From DATENM01 sp045807765 (GTDB lineage: Bacteria; Acidobacteriota; Blastocatellia; UBA7656), in assembly GCA_045807765.1 (NCBI GenBank), contig JBJMGU010000134.1, positions 1 through 46,485 of the forward strand: a DNA stretch of 46,485 nucleotides, written 5' to 3'. The notes beneath the pieces are model-generated. The model did no database searches. It saw nothing but the letters and a program-made list of their open reading frames with translations, and had not been told where the DNA came from. Shown in pieces: positions 7,474 to 16,510 of this stretch. How positions within the stretch are numbered: the first letter of the stretch is position 1; each line of letters opens with the position of its first letter. A program made the position numbers and the translations under genes.

Positions 7474-8418
7474 ATGAGCCTAGGCGTTAAGACGATATCG
7501 AGTCCGCTTTCGGCGGCGATAGATGGCCCGCAGATCACCGCCAAGCAGTGGACGGTGACCGCGGCTTACAAGTTCTGCGAGCGCTTGGCGCGCTCGCATT
7601 ACGAGAATTTTCCCGTCGGCTCGGTGCTGGTGCCGCGCCCTCTGCGCCAGCATTTCTATTCGATCTATGCCTTCGCGCGCACGGCGGACGATTTTGCCGA
7701 CGAAGGCTATGATCAGCCGTACAGCAATGACGAGCGGCTGGCGCTGCTCGACGAGTGGCGCCGTCTGTTGCGCGCCTCTGAGCGTGAGGCGGCAACCCAT
7801 CCCATCTTTATCGCCCTCGCTGAAACGCGCCGGCAATTCGATCTCCCTCTCGCCTTGTTTGAAGATTTGATCTCGGCATTTTCACAGGATGTCACCAAGC
7901 GACGTTATCAGACTGAGGTCGAGCTGATCGATTATTGCCGCCGCTCGGCCAATCCCATCGGCAGGTTGATCTTGCTGCTGTTCGGGTATCGCGACGAGCA
8001 ATTGCACCGCTGGTCGGACGACATTTGCACGGCATTGCAACTGGCGAATCACTGGCAGGACGTCGCCGTCGATCTCGCCAAAGACCGCATCTATCTGCCC
8101 GCCGAAGACCTCGCGCGATTCGGCCTCACCATCGCCGACATCGAGCGCAAAGAGGCAACAGCAAGGTTCGTGGCGTTAATGAAGCACGAAGTTAAACGCG
8201 CCCGCGAGCTGTTCATCCATGGCAAGCCGCTCTGCCTGACGGTCAGCGGTCGCCTGGGGCTTGAGCTGCGCGCCGTCTGGACGGGAGGCGCGCGCATCCT
8301 TGACCGCATAGAAGCTGGGGGCTTTGATGTGTTCACGCGCCGTCCGCTGATTACCACGACCGACAAGCTGCGCGTCGCGCTCAACGCCGCCAGCAAATCA
8401 ATCTTCCGCCGTCGATGA
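7474..8418 (+). CDS. hpnC: Hydroxysqualene synthase HpnC
   Basis: In bacteria with the three-enzyme squalene route, HpnC converts presqualene diphosphate into hydroxysqualene. The 314-residue protein belongs to the squalene/phytoene synthase family. It shows FCERLARSHYENFPVGS, typical of HpnC N-termini, the first Asp-rich motif FARTADDFADE, and the second region ALQLANHWQDVAVDLAKDR followed by IYLP. The gene overlaps hpnD by 4 nt (ATGA), so the trio is translationally coupled. No ribosome-binding site stands out before the ATG. HpnC rather than HpnD is chosen from the NHWQDV motif and the gene order C-D-E. Confidence 0.95.
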   Translation: MSLGVKTISSPLSAAIDGPQITAKQWTVTAAYKFCERLARSHYENFPVGSVLVPRPLRQHFYSIYAFARTADDFADEGYDQPYSNDERLALLDEWRRLLRASEREAATHPIFIALAETRRQFDLPLALFEDLISAFSQDVTKRRYQTEVELIDYCRRSANPIGRLILLLFGYRDEQLHRWSDDICTALQLANHWQDVAVDLAKDRIYLPAEDLARFGLTIADIERKEATARFVALMKHEVKRARELFIHGKPLCLTVSGRLGLELRAVWTGGARILDRIEAGGFDVFTRRPLITTTDKLRVALNAASKSIFRRR

Positions 8419-9290
8419 GCCCAAACGCTTCAACAACCCTGGGCCGCGTGCTCGCCGCGCCGCGGCGGCTAGTCGGCGCTGCCGGATCGAATTTCTATTA
8501 TTCGTTTCTGCTGCTGCCAAAAGCCAAGCGACGGGCGATCACCGAGGTTTACCGTTTCGCACGCCTGCTCGACGACATCGTTGACGAAGACCCGCAGGGC
8601 CGCGACCCCTACGCCGAGCTACAGACATGGCGCGACGAGATTGAATTCATCTATCGCGGCACACCGACCACGGCATTCGGCGACCGGCTGATAGAATCGG
8701 TCGAAGAGTTCGATCTGCCGAAGCAGCCTTTCCTCGATCTGGTTGACGGCATGGAGATGGATTTGAAGTGGCACAGCTATCAATCGTTCACAGACCTGCG
8801 CGAATACTGCTACCGCGCCGCTTCGACCGTCGGGCTGATCTGCATTGAAATCTTCGGCTACGAAAACGCCCGCACACGCGAGTACGCCGTCAACCTCGGT
8901 CTTGCCTTGCAACTGACGAACATCCTGCGCGACCTCAAGGAAGACATTCAGCGCGACCGCATCTATCTGCCGCTCGAAGACCTCGAACGCTTCGGCTACA
9001 CGGCGGACGATCTGCGGGCGCACCGTTACAATCAGCCGTTTATCGAGCTGATGAAGCACGAGTATCAGCGGGCGCGGTCGTATTTCATGAAAGCGGCTGC
9101 CTCGCTGCCCGAAACCGACCGCCCTTCAATGTTCGCCGCAGAGATCATGGCGACGATCTATCGCGAGATACTCGAACAGATGCCCGGCGTGCAGTTCAAT
9201 GTCTTCCGCAACCGCCTGACGGTTTCGAAGAAGCGGCGCATGAAGATCGCGCTGGAAATCTGGCTCAGGAGCAAGTTCAAGAAGTCATGA
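8415..9290 (+). CDS. hpnD: Presqualene diphosphate synthase HpnD
   Basis: HpnD condenses two farnesyl diphosphates to presqualene diphosphate, the first committed step to squalene and hopanoids. The 291-residue protein contains SNFYYSFLLLPKAKRRAI, the first Asp-rich motif RLLDDIVDE, the conserved YCYRAASTVGLICIEIFGY, and the second motif ALQLTNILRDLKEDIQRDR. The active-site pattern is complete. It overlaps hpnC and hpnE by 4 nt on each side, as expected for a tightly coupled operon. The C-terminus is basic (KKRRMKIALEIWLRSKFKK), compatible with membrane association. Confidence 0.96.
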   Translation: MSPNASTTLGRVLAAPRRLVGAAGSNFYYSFLLLPKAKRRAITEVYRFARLLDDIVDEDPQGRDPYAELQTWRDEIEFIYRGTPTTAFGDRLIESVEEFDLPKQPFLDLVDGMEMDLKWHSYQSFTDLREYCYRAASTVGLICIEIFGYENARTREYAVNLGLALQLTNILRDLKEDIQRDRIYLPLEDLERFGYTADDLRAHRYNQPFIELMKHEYQRARSYFMKAAASLPETDRPSMFAAEIMATIYREILEQMPGVQFNVFRNRLTVSKKRRMKIALEIWLRSKFKKS

Positions 9291-10612
9291 CGGCAAAACG
9301 CGTCATCATCATCGGCGGCGGATTTGCCGGACTTGCTGCGGGAGTTGAGTTGAGCGAGCGCGGCGCGGCGGTGACCCTGCTCGAACGGCGCGGCCATCTC
9401 GGCGGTCGCGCTTACTCGTTCATCGATCAGCAGACCGGCGACGTAGTCGATAACGGCCAGCATCTGTTCATGGGCTGTTATCAGCAGACGATTGCCTTCC
9501 TGAAAAAGATCGGCTGCCTCGACCGGCTGGCATTTCAAGATCGCCCGCGGGTCGATTTTCTGGATCGCGAGCACGGCTACACGTCGTTCGAATGCCCGCG
9601 CTTGCCCGCGCCATTGCATGCGGTCGCCGGCCTGTTAAGAATGCGCGGCTTGACGCTCGGCGATAAGCTCGGCGTCGTTCGCGTCGGGCGGGCGATTCAA
9701 CAAAACGGGCAGAGCAAAGCGCCGCAGACGGTTAAAGAGTGGCTCGCCGGCCTCGGCCAATCCGAACGCATCCGCGAGCGCTTCTGGTATCCGATGGCCG
9801 TAGCCACGCTCAACGAAGACCCGCAGGTGGCGTCGGCGGCGATGCTCAAGGTGGTGTTGAAAGAAGCCTTCGGTGGCGGGCGGAAAGCGACCAGCATCGG
9901 CATCGCCCGCGTCGGCCTGAGCGAGCTTTACACCGAAGGCGCGAGCCGATTCATCGAAGCGCGCGGCGGCACCATAAAGATCAACGCGACAGTCGAACGG
10001 CTGGTGATCGAAGGCCGGCGCGTTGTCGCTGTTGAGCTTAAGAGCGGCGAGCGCCTGGAAGCCGACGAGGTGATCAGCGCCGTGCCGCACGCGGCATTTT
10101 TGAAGATACTGCCCGAGGAATTACGCGCCGGCGAGTTCGCCGCGGTTGAACGATTGCGGGCGGCGCCGATTGTCTCGATCAACCTGTGGTTTGATCGCAG
10201 CGTCTTTGACCGGCAGTTTGCCGGCTTGATCGGCACACGCAGCCAGTGGCTGTTTAATAAGAGCTTGATCGTCAAGCCGACGGAATCATCTAATCAGCTC
10301 GCCGTCATCATCAGCGCGGCGCATGACTTTGTCGATTGGACGAAGGAGCAGCTTGTCGAGATGGCGCTTGGCGAATTACACGAGCTGTTGCCTGAAAGCC
10401 GCGACGCCCGCTTGCTGCATAGCCGAATCGTCAAAGAACGCGAGGCGACCCTGTCGCACACGGTTGAATCAGACGACTTGCGGCCCGGCCCGCGAACCTC
10501 GATTGACAACCTGATTCTCGCCGGCGGTTGGACGGCGACCGGCCTGCCCGACACCATCGAGAGCGCTGTCCTAAGCGGCCACACCGCGGCAGAGATCGCC
10601 GCCGCTGCCTGA
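9287..10612 (+). CDS. hpnE: Hydroxysqualene dehydroxylase HpnE
   Basis: HpnE is an FAD-dependent amine-oxidase-family enzyme that reduces hydroxysqualene to squalene. The 441-residue protein starts with the dinucleotide-binding signature VIIIGGGFAGLAAGVEL followed by LLERRGHLGGRAYSF. The C-terminal FAD motif reads NLILAGGWTATGLPDTIESAV, typical of the family. It completes the hpnCDE trio. No squalene-hopene cyclase gene is in the window, so the end product (hopanoid, or free squalene) cannot be settled here. Its stop lies only 4 nt from the convergent dsbD-like stop, with no terminator between them. Confidence 0.95.
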   Translation: MTAKRVIIIGGGFAGLAAGVELSERGAAVTLLERRGHLGGRAYSFIDQQTGDVVDNGQHLFMGCYQQTIAFLKKIGCLDRLAFQDRPRVDFLDREHGYTSFECPRLPAPLHAVAGLLRMRGLTLGDKLGVVRVGRAIQQNGQSKAPQTVKEWLAGLGQSERIRERFWYPMAVATLNEDPQVASAAMLKVVLKEAFGGGRKATSIGIARVGLSELYTEGASRFIEARGGTIKINATVERLVIEGRRVVAVELKSGERLEADEVISAVPHAAFLKILPEELRAGEFAAVERLRAAPIVSINLWFDRSVFDRQFAGLIGTRSQWLFNKSLIVKPTESSNQLAVIISAAHDFVDWTKEQLVEMALGELHELLPESRDARLLHSRIVKEREATLSHTVESDDLRPGPRTSIDNLILAGGWTATGLPDTIESAVLSGHTAAEIAAAA

Positions 10613-10616
10613 GCCT

Positions 10617-12992
10617 TTACTCATTAAGCAATTCGGTGATCTTCGATTCGAACTCGTCCTTCGACTTCGGCAGGCCGAGGTGGCGATAACGAATGCGCCC
10701 CTGCTTGTCGGCAATCAACGTCACAGGCAACTGCGAATCATCGACGTTGAACGCGGCGGCGGTCTGCTTATCGCCGATAGCGACCGTGTAGCTCATCGGG
10801 TTGTCTTTAACGAACGGCTTGACCTTCGCCGCGCCTTCTTCATCCAGCGAGATGCCGACGATTTCCAACCCGCGCGCTTTGTAGTCTTTGATGAACTGGT
10901 TGAACATCGGAATCTCTGCTTTGCAGGGAACGCACCAGGTTGCCCAGAAGTTGATCACCGTCACCTTGCCGCGCAACTGGTCGGTGTTGAGCGCGCCGCT
11001 ACTTAACAAGTTGAGGCTCAATGCCGGCAGCATGCTGCCGGCGCCGTCCGGGGTCGCATCCGAGAGCGGCGCTTTATCGTCGGCACGGGCTTTGGCAATC
11101 TGCGTAGTCGCGGGCTGGCCGGCTGGAACTTGCTTCATTCTGCCGAGAAAGAGGGCGGGCTTTTCGAAGCCTTCGAGCCGCAGCTCATCGCGCTCGTGGC
11201 CTGTCGCGTCAATGAAGACGACCGTAGGCACGCCGCGAATCCCAAACTTGTCTCTGGCACGCGCCGCCTCAGAGCCGTCGGCAGGGCTGGTCAGGTCGAG
11301 CTTCAAGGTCACAAAGCGCTCGGCCTCGCGCTTGACGGTCGGGTCGGTGAAGGTCGCCTGATCAAGCTCTTTGCAAGGGATGCACCAAGTCGCGTACGCA
11401 TCGATGATGACGCCGCGGCCTTCGCGCTGCGCCTGAGCAACCGCCGCTTCGCTGTAGGGCTGCCACTCGATTTCCGCCTCGACCTTCTTCGGCACGACCA
11501 GCCAGATGGCGACCGCCGCCGCGCCAATGCCGATCACACGCAACAGCCACGCGAACTGTGCGGGCTTTGCTTTACCTGATTCGAAGAAGATCAGGTAGAG
11601 CGCCGAGAGTGCAAAGAAGATGACAAAGACGAGCGTTGTCCAGCGGCCCATCAGCGACATCAGAAAATAGAGCGCCATGCCGATCAGCACCAGGCCGAAG
11701 ACTTTGCGCACCGTCACCATCCACAGGCCCGAGCGCGGCAGCGCTTTGATCGCGCCGGAGAAGGTGCCGAGAATTAAGTAAGGCAGGCCGAGCCCGAGCG
11801 CCAGCACGAAAAAGAGCAGGAAGCCATACGCGGCGCTGCCGCGCGCCCCGACTTCGACCAGCAGCGCCAGCACGAACGGGCCGATGCATGGCGCGGCGAC
11901 GATGCCCATCGTCAGCCCCATCACCAGTGCGCCAATCAGCCCGCTGCTTGATTGCGTGCTGGAGTTGGCAAAGCGGTTCAATGCTTCGGGAACTTTGATC
12001 TCGTAGACGCCGAACATCGAAAGCGATAGCGCCACCATCACACAGGCAAGCGCCACCAGCACGATGGGATTCTGCAACGCCGCGCCGAACAAGCCGCCCG
12101 ACTTGGCGGCAATCACGCCGAGAATCGAATAGGTGATCGCCATGCCAATCACGTACATCGAAGCCATCGCAAACGTGCGGCTCAGTCGCGGCTTGCCCGT
12201 GCCGGCGCTCTGATTGACGAAGAAGCCGATGGTGATGGGGATGATCGGGTAGACGCACGGCGTCAGGTTCAACGCCAGCCCGGCGAGAAAGACACCGATG
12301 AGAATCGTAACGATGCCTTTATCGAACAGGCTCGAACGCGAGCCGCCGCCGAACTGCGTCAACTCGCCCGCAGCAGTCCGGCTGGCTGAAGCATCGAACG
12401 CCGGTTGCGCCGCGGCCTTCGCGAAGACATCGGCATTCACCGCTTTGACGGCTGCCGCTGCCGCCGCGACCTTTACTGGGATGGCAAGATCAATCGTGTC
12501 GGGCGCCAGACAGACGCGGTCATTGCAAGCCTGCACGGTGTAGCGGGCGCGAATCTCAAGCGGCCCCGGCTTGATCGAGCTATCGGCTTCGGCGTCGGCT
12601 AAGACATAGATCGTGCCGTCGTGAACGGCCAGCGCTTCATCGCCGAGGCCGAGCGATTCGAGCTTGATGTACTTAGGCGCGGGATAGGTCGGCTCTTTGA
12701 TGGTGATTCCGGCGACCGGCTCGAACTTGACTTCGGTGGCGATGAGCCCTGCCGACGGCTGGTGTCCCTGAACGTGATAGCCCTCGGCGATGTCGAGCGC
12801 GACGGCGATTTTGAATTTATCGCCGGGCCGAATGGCGTCTGTCGAAACATAGCCTTGCGCTTTGACGACGCCGGCGCTGCCGCGCGCACCCGTTGCCGCC
12901 ACGCCGGCGCTTTGCGCCATCACCATGAGCGATGCCGGCAGCGATAACAGCAGCGCCAATCCCATTCGTCCGAAGAATGCGTTTTTCATCAT
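10617..12992 (-). CDS. DsbD-family thiol:disulfide interchange protein fused to a C-terminal TlpA/ResA thioredoxin
   Basis: The protein carries electrons from the cytoplasm across the inner membrane to periplasmic thiols. In the 791-residue form (start ATGATG at 12992/12989), a signal peptide precedes a DsbD alpha-like domain (residues about 40-190, GYHVQGHQPSAGLIATEVKF). A CcdA/DsbD transmembrane core follows at about 235-510 (ALNLTPCVYPIIPITIGFF, MGIVAAPCIGPFVLALL). Then come thioredoxin domain 1 (YATWCIPCKELD, near residue 534) and, beyond the usual DsbD end, a second thioredoxin of TlpA type (FWATWCVPCKAEIPMF, near residue 687). Upstream in-frame codons are rejected because they translate an intergenic repeat. 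A NosL-like lipoprotein gene precedes it. Confidence 0.93.
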   Translation of the reverse strand: MMKNAFFGRMGLALLLSLPASLMVMAQSAGVAATGARGSAGVVKAQGYVSTDAIRPGDKFKIAVALDIAEGYHVQGHQPSAGLIATEVKFEPVAGITIKEPTYPAPKYIKLESLGLGDEALAVHDGTIYVLADAEADSSIKPGPLEIRARYTVQACNDRVCLAPDTIDLAIPVKVAAAAAAVKAVNADVFAKAAAQPAFDASASRTAAGELTQFGGGSRSSLFDKGIVTILIGVFLAGLALNLTPCVYPIIPITIGFFVNQSAGTGKPRLSRTFAMASMYVIGMAITYSILGVIAAKSGGLFGAALQNPIVLVALACVMVALSLSMFGVYEIKVPEALNRFANSSTQSSSGLIGALVMGLTMGIVAAPCIGPFVLALLVEVGARGSAAYGFLLFFVLALGLGLPYLILGTFSGAIKALPRSGLWMVTVRKVFGLVLIGMALYFLMSLMGRWTTLVFVIFFALSALYLIFFESGKAKPAQFAWLLRVIGIGAAAVAIWLVVPKKVEAEIEWQPYSEAAVAQAQREGRGVIIDAYATWCIPCKELDQATFTDPTVKREAERFVTLKLDLTSPADGSEAARARDKFGIRGVPTVVFIDATGHERDELRLEGFEKPALFLGRMKQVPAGQPATTQIAKARADDKAPLSDATPDGAGSMLPALSLNLLSSGALNTDQLRGKVTVINFWATWCVPCKAEIPMFNQFIKDYKARGLEIVGISLDEEGAAKVKPFVKDNPMSYTVAIGDKQTAAAFNVDDSQLPVTLIADKQGRIRYRHLGLPKSKDEFESKITELLNE

Positions 12993-13037
12993 AATCCGAC
13001 TTTCATCACGATAGCGGTTTGCAAATGCAAAACGCCT

Positions 13038-13111
13038 TAGCCACAAAGTCACAAGGACACAAAGAATCACTATAAGCTTGGTGTTTCTTGGTGTCTTCGT
13101 GCCTTGGTGGC
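13038..13111. repeat. Iterated inverted repeat between the nosL-like and dsbD-like genes
   Basis: The arms at 13038-13070 and 13077-13111 are imperfect reverse complements (about 6 mismatches in 30) built from a roughly 8-nt word, CACAAAGA on one side and TCTTGGTG on the other. The loop is only a few bases. It lies 46 nt before the dsbD start and 41 nt after the nosL stop, both on the minus strand; purine-rich iterations come first in the direction of transcription. Translating it creates a false N-terminal extension of the DsbD protein. Confidence 0.8.
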
Positions 13112-13152
13112 GATTCCCTGGCTAAAATGATCTAAGAACCGCTCTAAATTAT

Positions 13153-13695
13153 TCAATGGCCGTGCCCTGTGGCTTGCGCCATCTCCGGCGTCACTTCGTT
13201 CAGGCCAATCACCTTGCCGCCGTTTGCCGCAACAAAGGTTTCGGCATCCGCGCGCGTCGTGAAAGCCAAGAAGTCCGGCCCCATCGGCCCTTCGACGCGG
13301 CTGCCATAGACGAGCGCCGCCTGTCGCCCATCTACCGGCTGGTGCGTTTGATAATCCTTGAACGCAACCCGCGCGATGTTGGCGCGTTCCTGCTGCGCCG
13401 CCGTGGCTTTGTACCTGGCGGGCGCGGTGTAAAACGCCAGCAAATCGCCGGGCGATTCAAACATCAGCTTGGTGCCGTCGTTGTAATAAATCTCTGCCGT
13501 CGTCTCGTCCGCACCGCTCACCTGCATGCCGCAAACAGGGCAGTTGCCGGTCGAAGCGTCCGCCTTCACCGTCGCCGGGCGAGACGGCCCACATGCGGAA
13601 AGACAAATGGCGAGGAACAGGAGCGACGCGGAGACGCAGAGACGCGGCGACGCGGGGAGACGGAAATCCATCCTCAATCTTGATGATTTAATCAT
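13153..13695 (-). CDS. NosL-like lipoprotein
   Basis: The 180-residue protein has a lipoprotein signal ending in LSAC, then the NosL hallmark CPVCGMQV (NCPVCGMQVSGADE) and a following FESPGDLLAFY, the copper-binding family pattern. The C-terminus is His-rich (ATGHGH), another possible metal site. NosL proteins are copper-binding lipoproteins best known beside nitrous-oxide reductase genes, but no nos genes are here. The neighbours are mnmA and the DsbD-TlpA gene, suggesting a more general copper or thiol role. The start at 13695 is supported by AGAGG 4 nt upstream; ATG 13671 is the alternative. Most of the signal-peptide region is encoded by an iterated repeat arm, which is unusual. Confidence 0.85.
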   Translation of the reverse strand: MIKSSRLRMDFRLPASPRLCVSASLLFLAICLSACGPSRPATVKADASTGNCPVCGMQVSGADETTAEIYYNDGTKLMFESPGDLLAFYTAPARYKATAAQQERANIARVAFKDYQTHQPVDGRQAALVYGSRVEGPMGPDFLAFTTRADAETFVAANGGKVIGLNEVTPEMAQATGHGH

Positions 13696-13761
13696 TCGAC
13701 CTCTAGCTGTGTTTTCTGTTCCCTTCCCCGTGTCGCCGTGTCGCCGTGTCGCCGCGTCGCC
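13612..13761. repeat. Iterated inverted repeat, 8-nt word, spanning the mnmA/nosL junction
   Basis: The right arm (13719-13761) repeats GTGTCGCC four times, one copy as GCGTCGCC, and abuts the mnmA stop codon at 13762. The left arm (13612-13664) carries GACGCGGA-like iterations in inverse orientation and lies inside the first codons of the nosL-like gene, encoding part of its signal peptide. The loop between the arms is about 54 nt and contains the nosL start codon and ribosome-binding site, so folding could affect nosL translation. Confidence 0.8.
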
Positions 13762-14880
13762 TTATTCGCCGACGGCTTCAATCCAGCCGCCGCCGACCAC
13801 GCGGTCGCCGTCATAAAAGACCGCCGCCTGGCCGGGCGTGATGGCGGCCTGGGCTTCATCAAAGACGACGTGCACCCGGCCCGCGCCGAGCGGCTTGATC
13901 GTCGCCATCGCTTCCACGGCGCGATAGCGGACGCGCGCGGCGGCGCGCACAGGCTCTGTCGGCATCGCAATGGCGATCCAGTTCACGCCGTTAGCAGTAA
14001 ATGATGACTGGTACAGCGCATTGCGCCTGCCGACGACCAGTTGATTGCGCGGCACATCGATCTTGACGACGTAAAGCGGCTCAGGCGAGCTGATGCGCAA
14101 TCCGCGGCGTTGACCGACCGTGTAGCGATGCAGGCCGCCGTGCTCACCGATGACCTCGCCCTCGGCGGTGGTAATCTCGCCCGCCTGAAGCGTCGGGTCG
14201 TCGCCCTGGTTCATCTCATAGCGCGCGTACTTCTCGACGAAAGCCGCGTAGTTGCCATCGGGCACGAAACAGATCTCCTGGCTTTCGGGCTTTTCGGCGG
14301 TTTCAAGTCCGAGCCTGCGGGCAATCTCGCGCACCTCGGCTTTCGTCATGTCGCCGAGCGGGAAGACGGCGTGCGCCAGTTGCTTCTGCGTCATCTCGAA
14401 GAGAAAGTACGATTGATCTTTCGAGAGGTCGCGCCCCTTAAGCAGTGTATATCGCCCGCTCGGCTCGTCGTATTCCACGCGCGCGTAATGGCCGGTCGCG
14501 ACGCGTGTGGCGCCGACTTCTTTAGCGGTGCCAACCAGTCGGGCAAACTTCAATTTTGTATTGCACGAAACGCAAGGGATCGGCGTGCGGCCCGCGAGAT
14601 AGTCTGCGACGAATGGGCGCACCACGGCGCGCTCGAAGTCATCTTCGAGATTGAGAACGTAAAACGGAAAGCCGAGGTCTTCGGCGACTAGGCGCGCGTC
14701 GTAGACATCGTCGAGCGAGCAACAGCGGCTCGGCTGCGGCTCGTCGCCGGGCGCCAGCCGTCGCCGCTGATTCCACAACTGCATCGTGAAGCCGACAAGG
14801 TCGTGGCCCTGGTTCTTGAGAATCGCCGCGGCCACCGAGCTATCGACGCCGCCGCTCATTGCTACTGCGATTGTTGCCAT
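13762..14880 (-). CDS. mnmA: tRNA-specific 2-thiouridylase MnmA
   Basis: MnmA adds sulfur to U34 of Glu, Gln and Lys tRNAs, using ATP and a persulfide relay. The 372-residue protein starts with the PP-loop AVAMSGGVDSSVAAAIL. The catalytic cysteines are in PCVSCNTKLKF (near residue 105) and ESQEICFVPDG (near residue 200). GDMTKAEVREIARRLGL and the GLHRYTVGQRRGL segment precede the C-terminal beta-barrel. An insertion with RRRLAPGDEP and SRCCSLDD after the first strand is seen in some MnmA proteins. Its stop codon is directly followed by an iterated repeat leading into nosL. It is divergent from a CbbQ-type gene. Confidence 0.96.
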   Translation of the reverse strand: MATIAVAMSGGVDSSVAAAILKNQGHDLVGFTMQLWNQRRRLAPGDEPQPSRCCSLDDVYDARLVAEDLGFPFYVLNLEDDFERAVVRPFVADYLAGRTPIPCVSCNTKLKFARLVGTAKEVGATRVATGHYARVEYDEPSGRYTLLKGRDLSKDQSYFLFEMTQKQLAHAVFPLGDMTKAEVREIARRLGLETAEKPESQEICFVPDGNYAAFVEKYARYEMNQGDDPTLQAGEITTAEGEVIGEHGGLHRYTVGQRRGLRISSPEPLYVVKIDVPRNQLVVGRRNALYQSSFTANGVNWIAIAMPTEPVRAAARVRYRAVEAMATIKPLGAGRVHVVFDEAQAAITPGQAAVFYDGDRVVGGGWIEAVGE

Positions 14881-14893
14881 AACACTTCATACT

Positions 14894-14922
14894 TTGCCCG
14901 CCCCGCAAGCCAGTGCTATGAT
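14894..14922 (+). promoter_or_regulatory. Candidate promoter for the CbbQ/NorQ-type gene
   Basis: TTGCCC (14894-14899), a 17-nt spacer and TATGAT (14917-14922) form a moderate sigma-70 match in the divergent gap, leaving a leader of about 105 nt before the ATG at 15028. Motif match only. Confidence 0.35.
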
Positions 14923-15027
14923 CCTTTTTCACATGGCGCACAGTCAGGGACGCAGGCTGGTTCTAAAGTTCGAAATTATACACGAGTGGTTGCTGGAGAG
15001 CCAATTTCGCAGTCTTACACCAGGACG

Positions 15028-15852
<825 letters not shown>

Positions 15853-15856
15853 AGGC

Positions 15857-16510
15857 TTATCGCAACAAATCAAGAATTGCCCGCCGCTGCCGCCACTCGC
15901 GCCACTCGCGGGCGGCGCTCTTTTCAAGCTGCTCATTGATCGCTGCGCGCTGCTCAAGCTCAGGCACGCGCACCGGTGTAGCCGCCAGTGCTTCGGGCTG
16001 TAAGCGCGGGCGCGTGCCGCCGCTACCCGTCGGCAAATTGGCGAGAAACACCGCCGAACGCACAATCGCCCACCAGAAATAGACCATCCCATCGCGCGGC
16101 ACAAGCTGAACAAATTCGGACTTCACCGCAAAACTGAGAGGGCCGCGGCGACCAAGCCATGCGGCGCGCGGCGTCACGATGATGTTGCCGAGATAGGCGC
16201 GCATCGTCCCCATCAACAACGCCCGCTCGCCGATCCGGCAGAACCTCGATGGCGCAACGTGAATCGCTTCTTGTTGATTCGCTTCTTCAAGCTTGAAGGT
16301 CAGATAATCGCCGCCGCTGATGTCGCCATATTCAATCGGGCGAAAGGGCGAAAACGAATCGCTAGCCGAACGGCGCAGGCCGCGCACCTCGACGTAATCG
16401 CCGAAAAGGAGGCTTGCTTTGGCCGACTGGTAACGGTGCGGATCCCAGACTGCGGGTTGCCACTGTCGCTCTTCGACAATGCGGACGAATAGTGTGCCGC
16501 GCTTGCTCAT
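15857..16510 (-). CDS. Type I R-M specificity subunit-like protein, single half-subunit
   Basis: At 217 residues this is about half of a normal HsdS, containing one target-recognition domain and one C-terminal helical spacer. Signs of the family are GDISGGDYLTF, GTMRAYLGNIIVTP, GSGGTRPRLQPEALAATPVRVPEL, and then the dimerisation helix EQRAAINEQLEKSAAREWREWRQ. It starts in a 4-nt overlap (ATGA) with the HsdM-like gene, so the two are translated together. Half-size S proteins can dimerise to recognise a symmetric DNA site. No HsdR is found nearby. The target sequence cannot be predicted from here. Confidence 0.82.
   Translation of the reverse strand: MSKRGTLFVRIVEERQWQPAVWDPHRYQSAKASLLFGDYVEVRGLRRSASDSFSPFRPIEYGDISGGDYLTFKLEEANQQEAIHVAPSRFCRIGERALLMGTMRAYLGNIIVTPRAAWLGRRGPLSFAVKSEFVQLVPRDGMVYFWWAIVRSAVFLANLPTGSGGTRPRLQPEALAATPVRVPELEQRAAINEQLEKSAAREWREWRQRRAILDLLR

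Noticed and set aside
12993..13070. 26-residue N-terminal extension of the DsbD-TlpA protein
   Set aside because: It reads through an intergenic repeat arm; the normal signal peptide begins at the ATGATG at 12992/12989.
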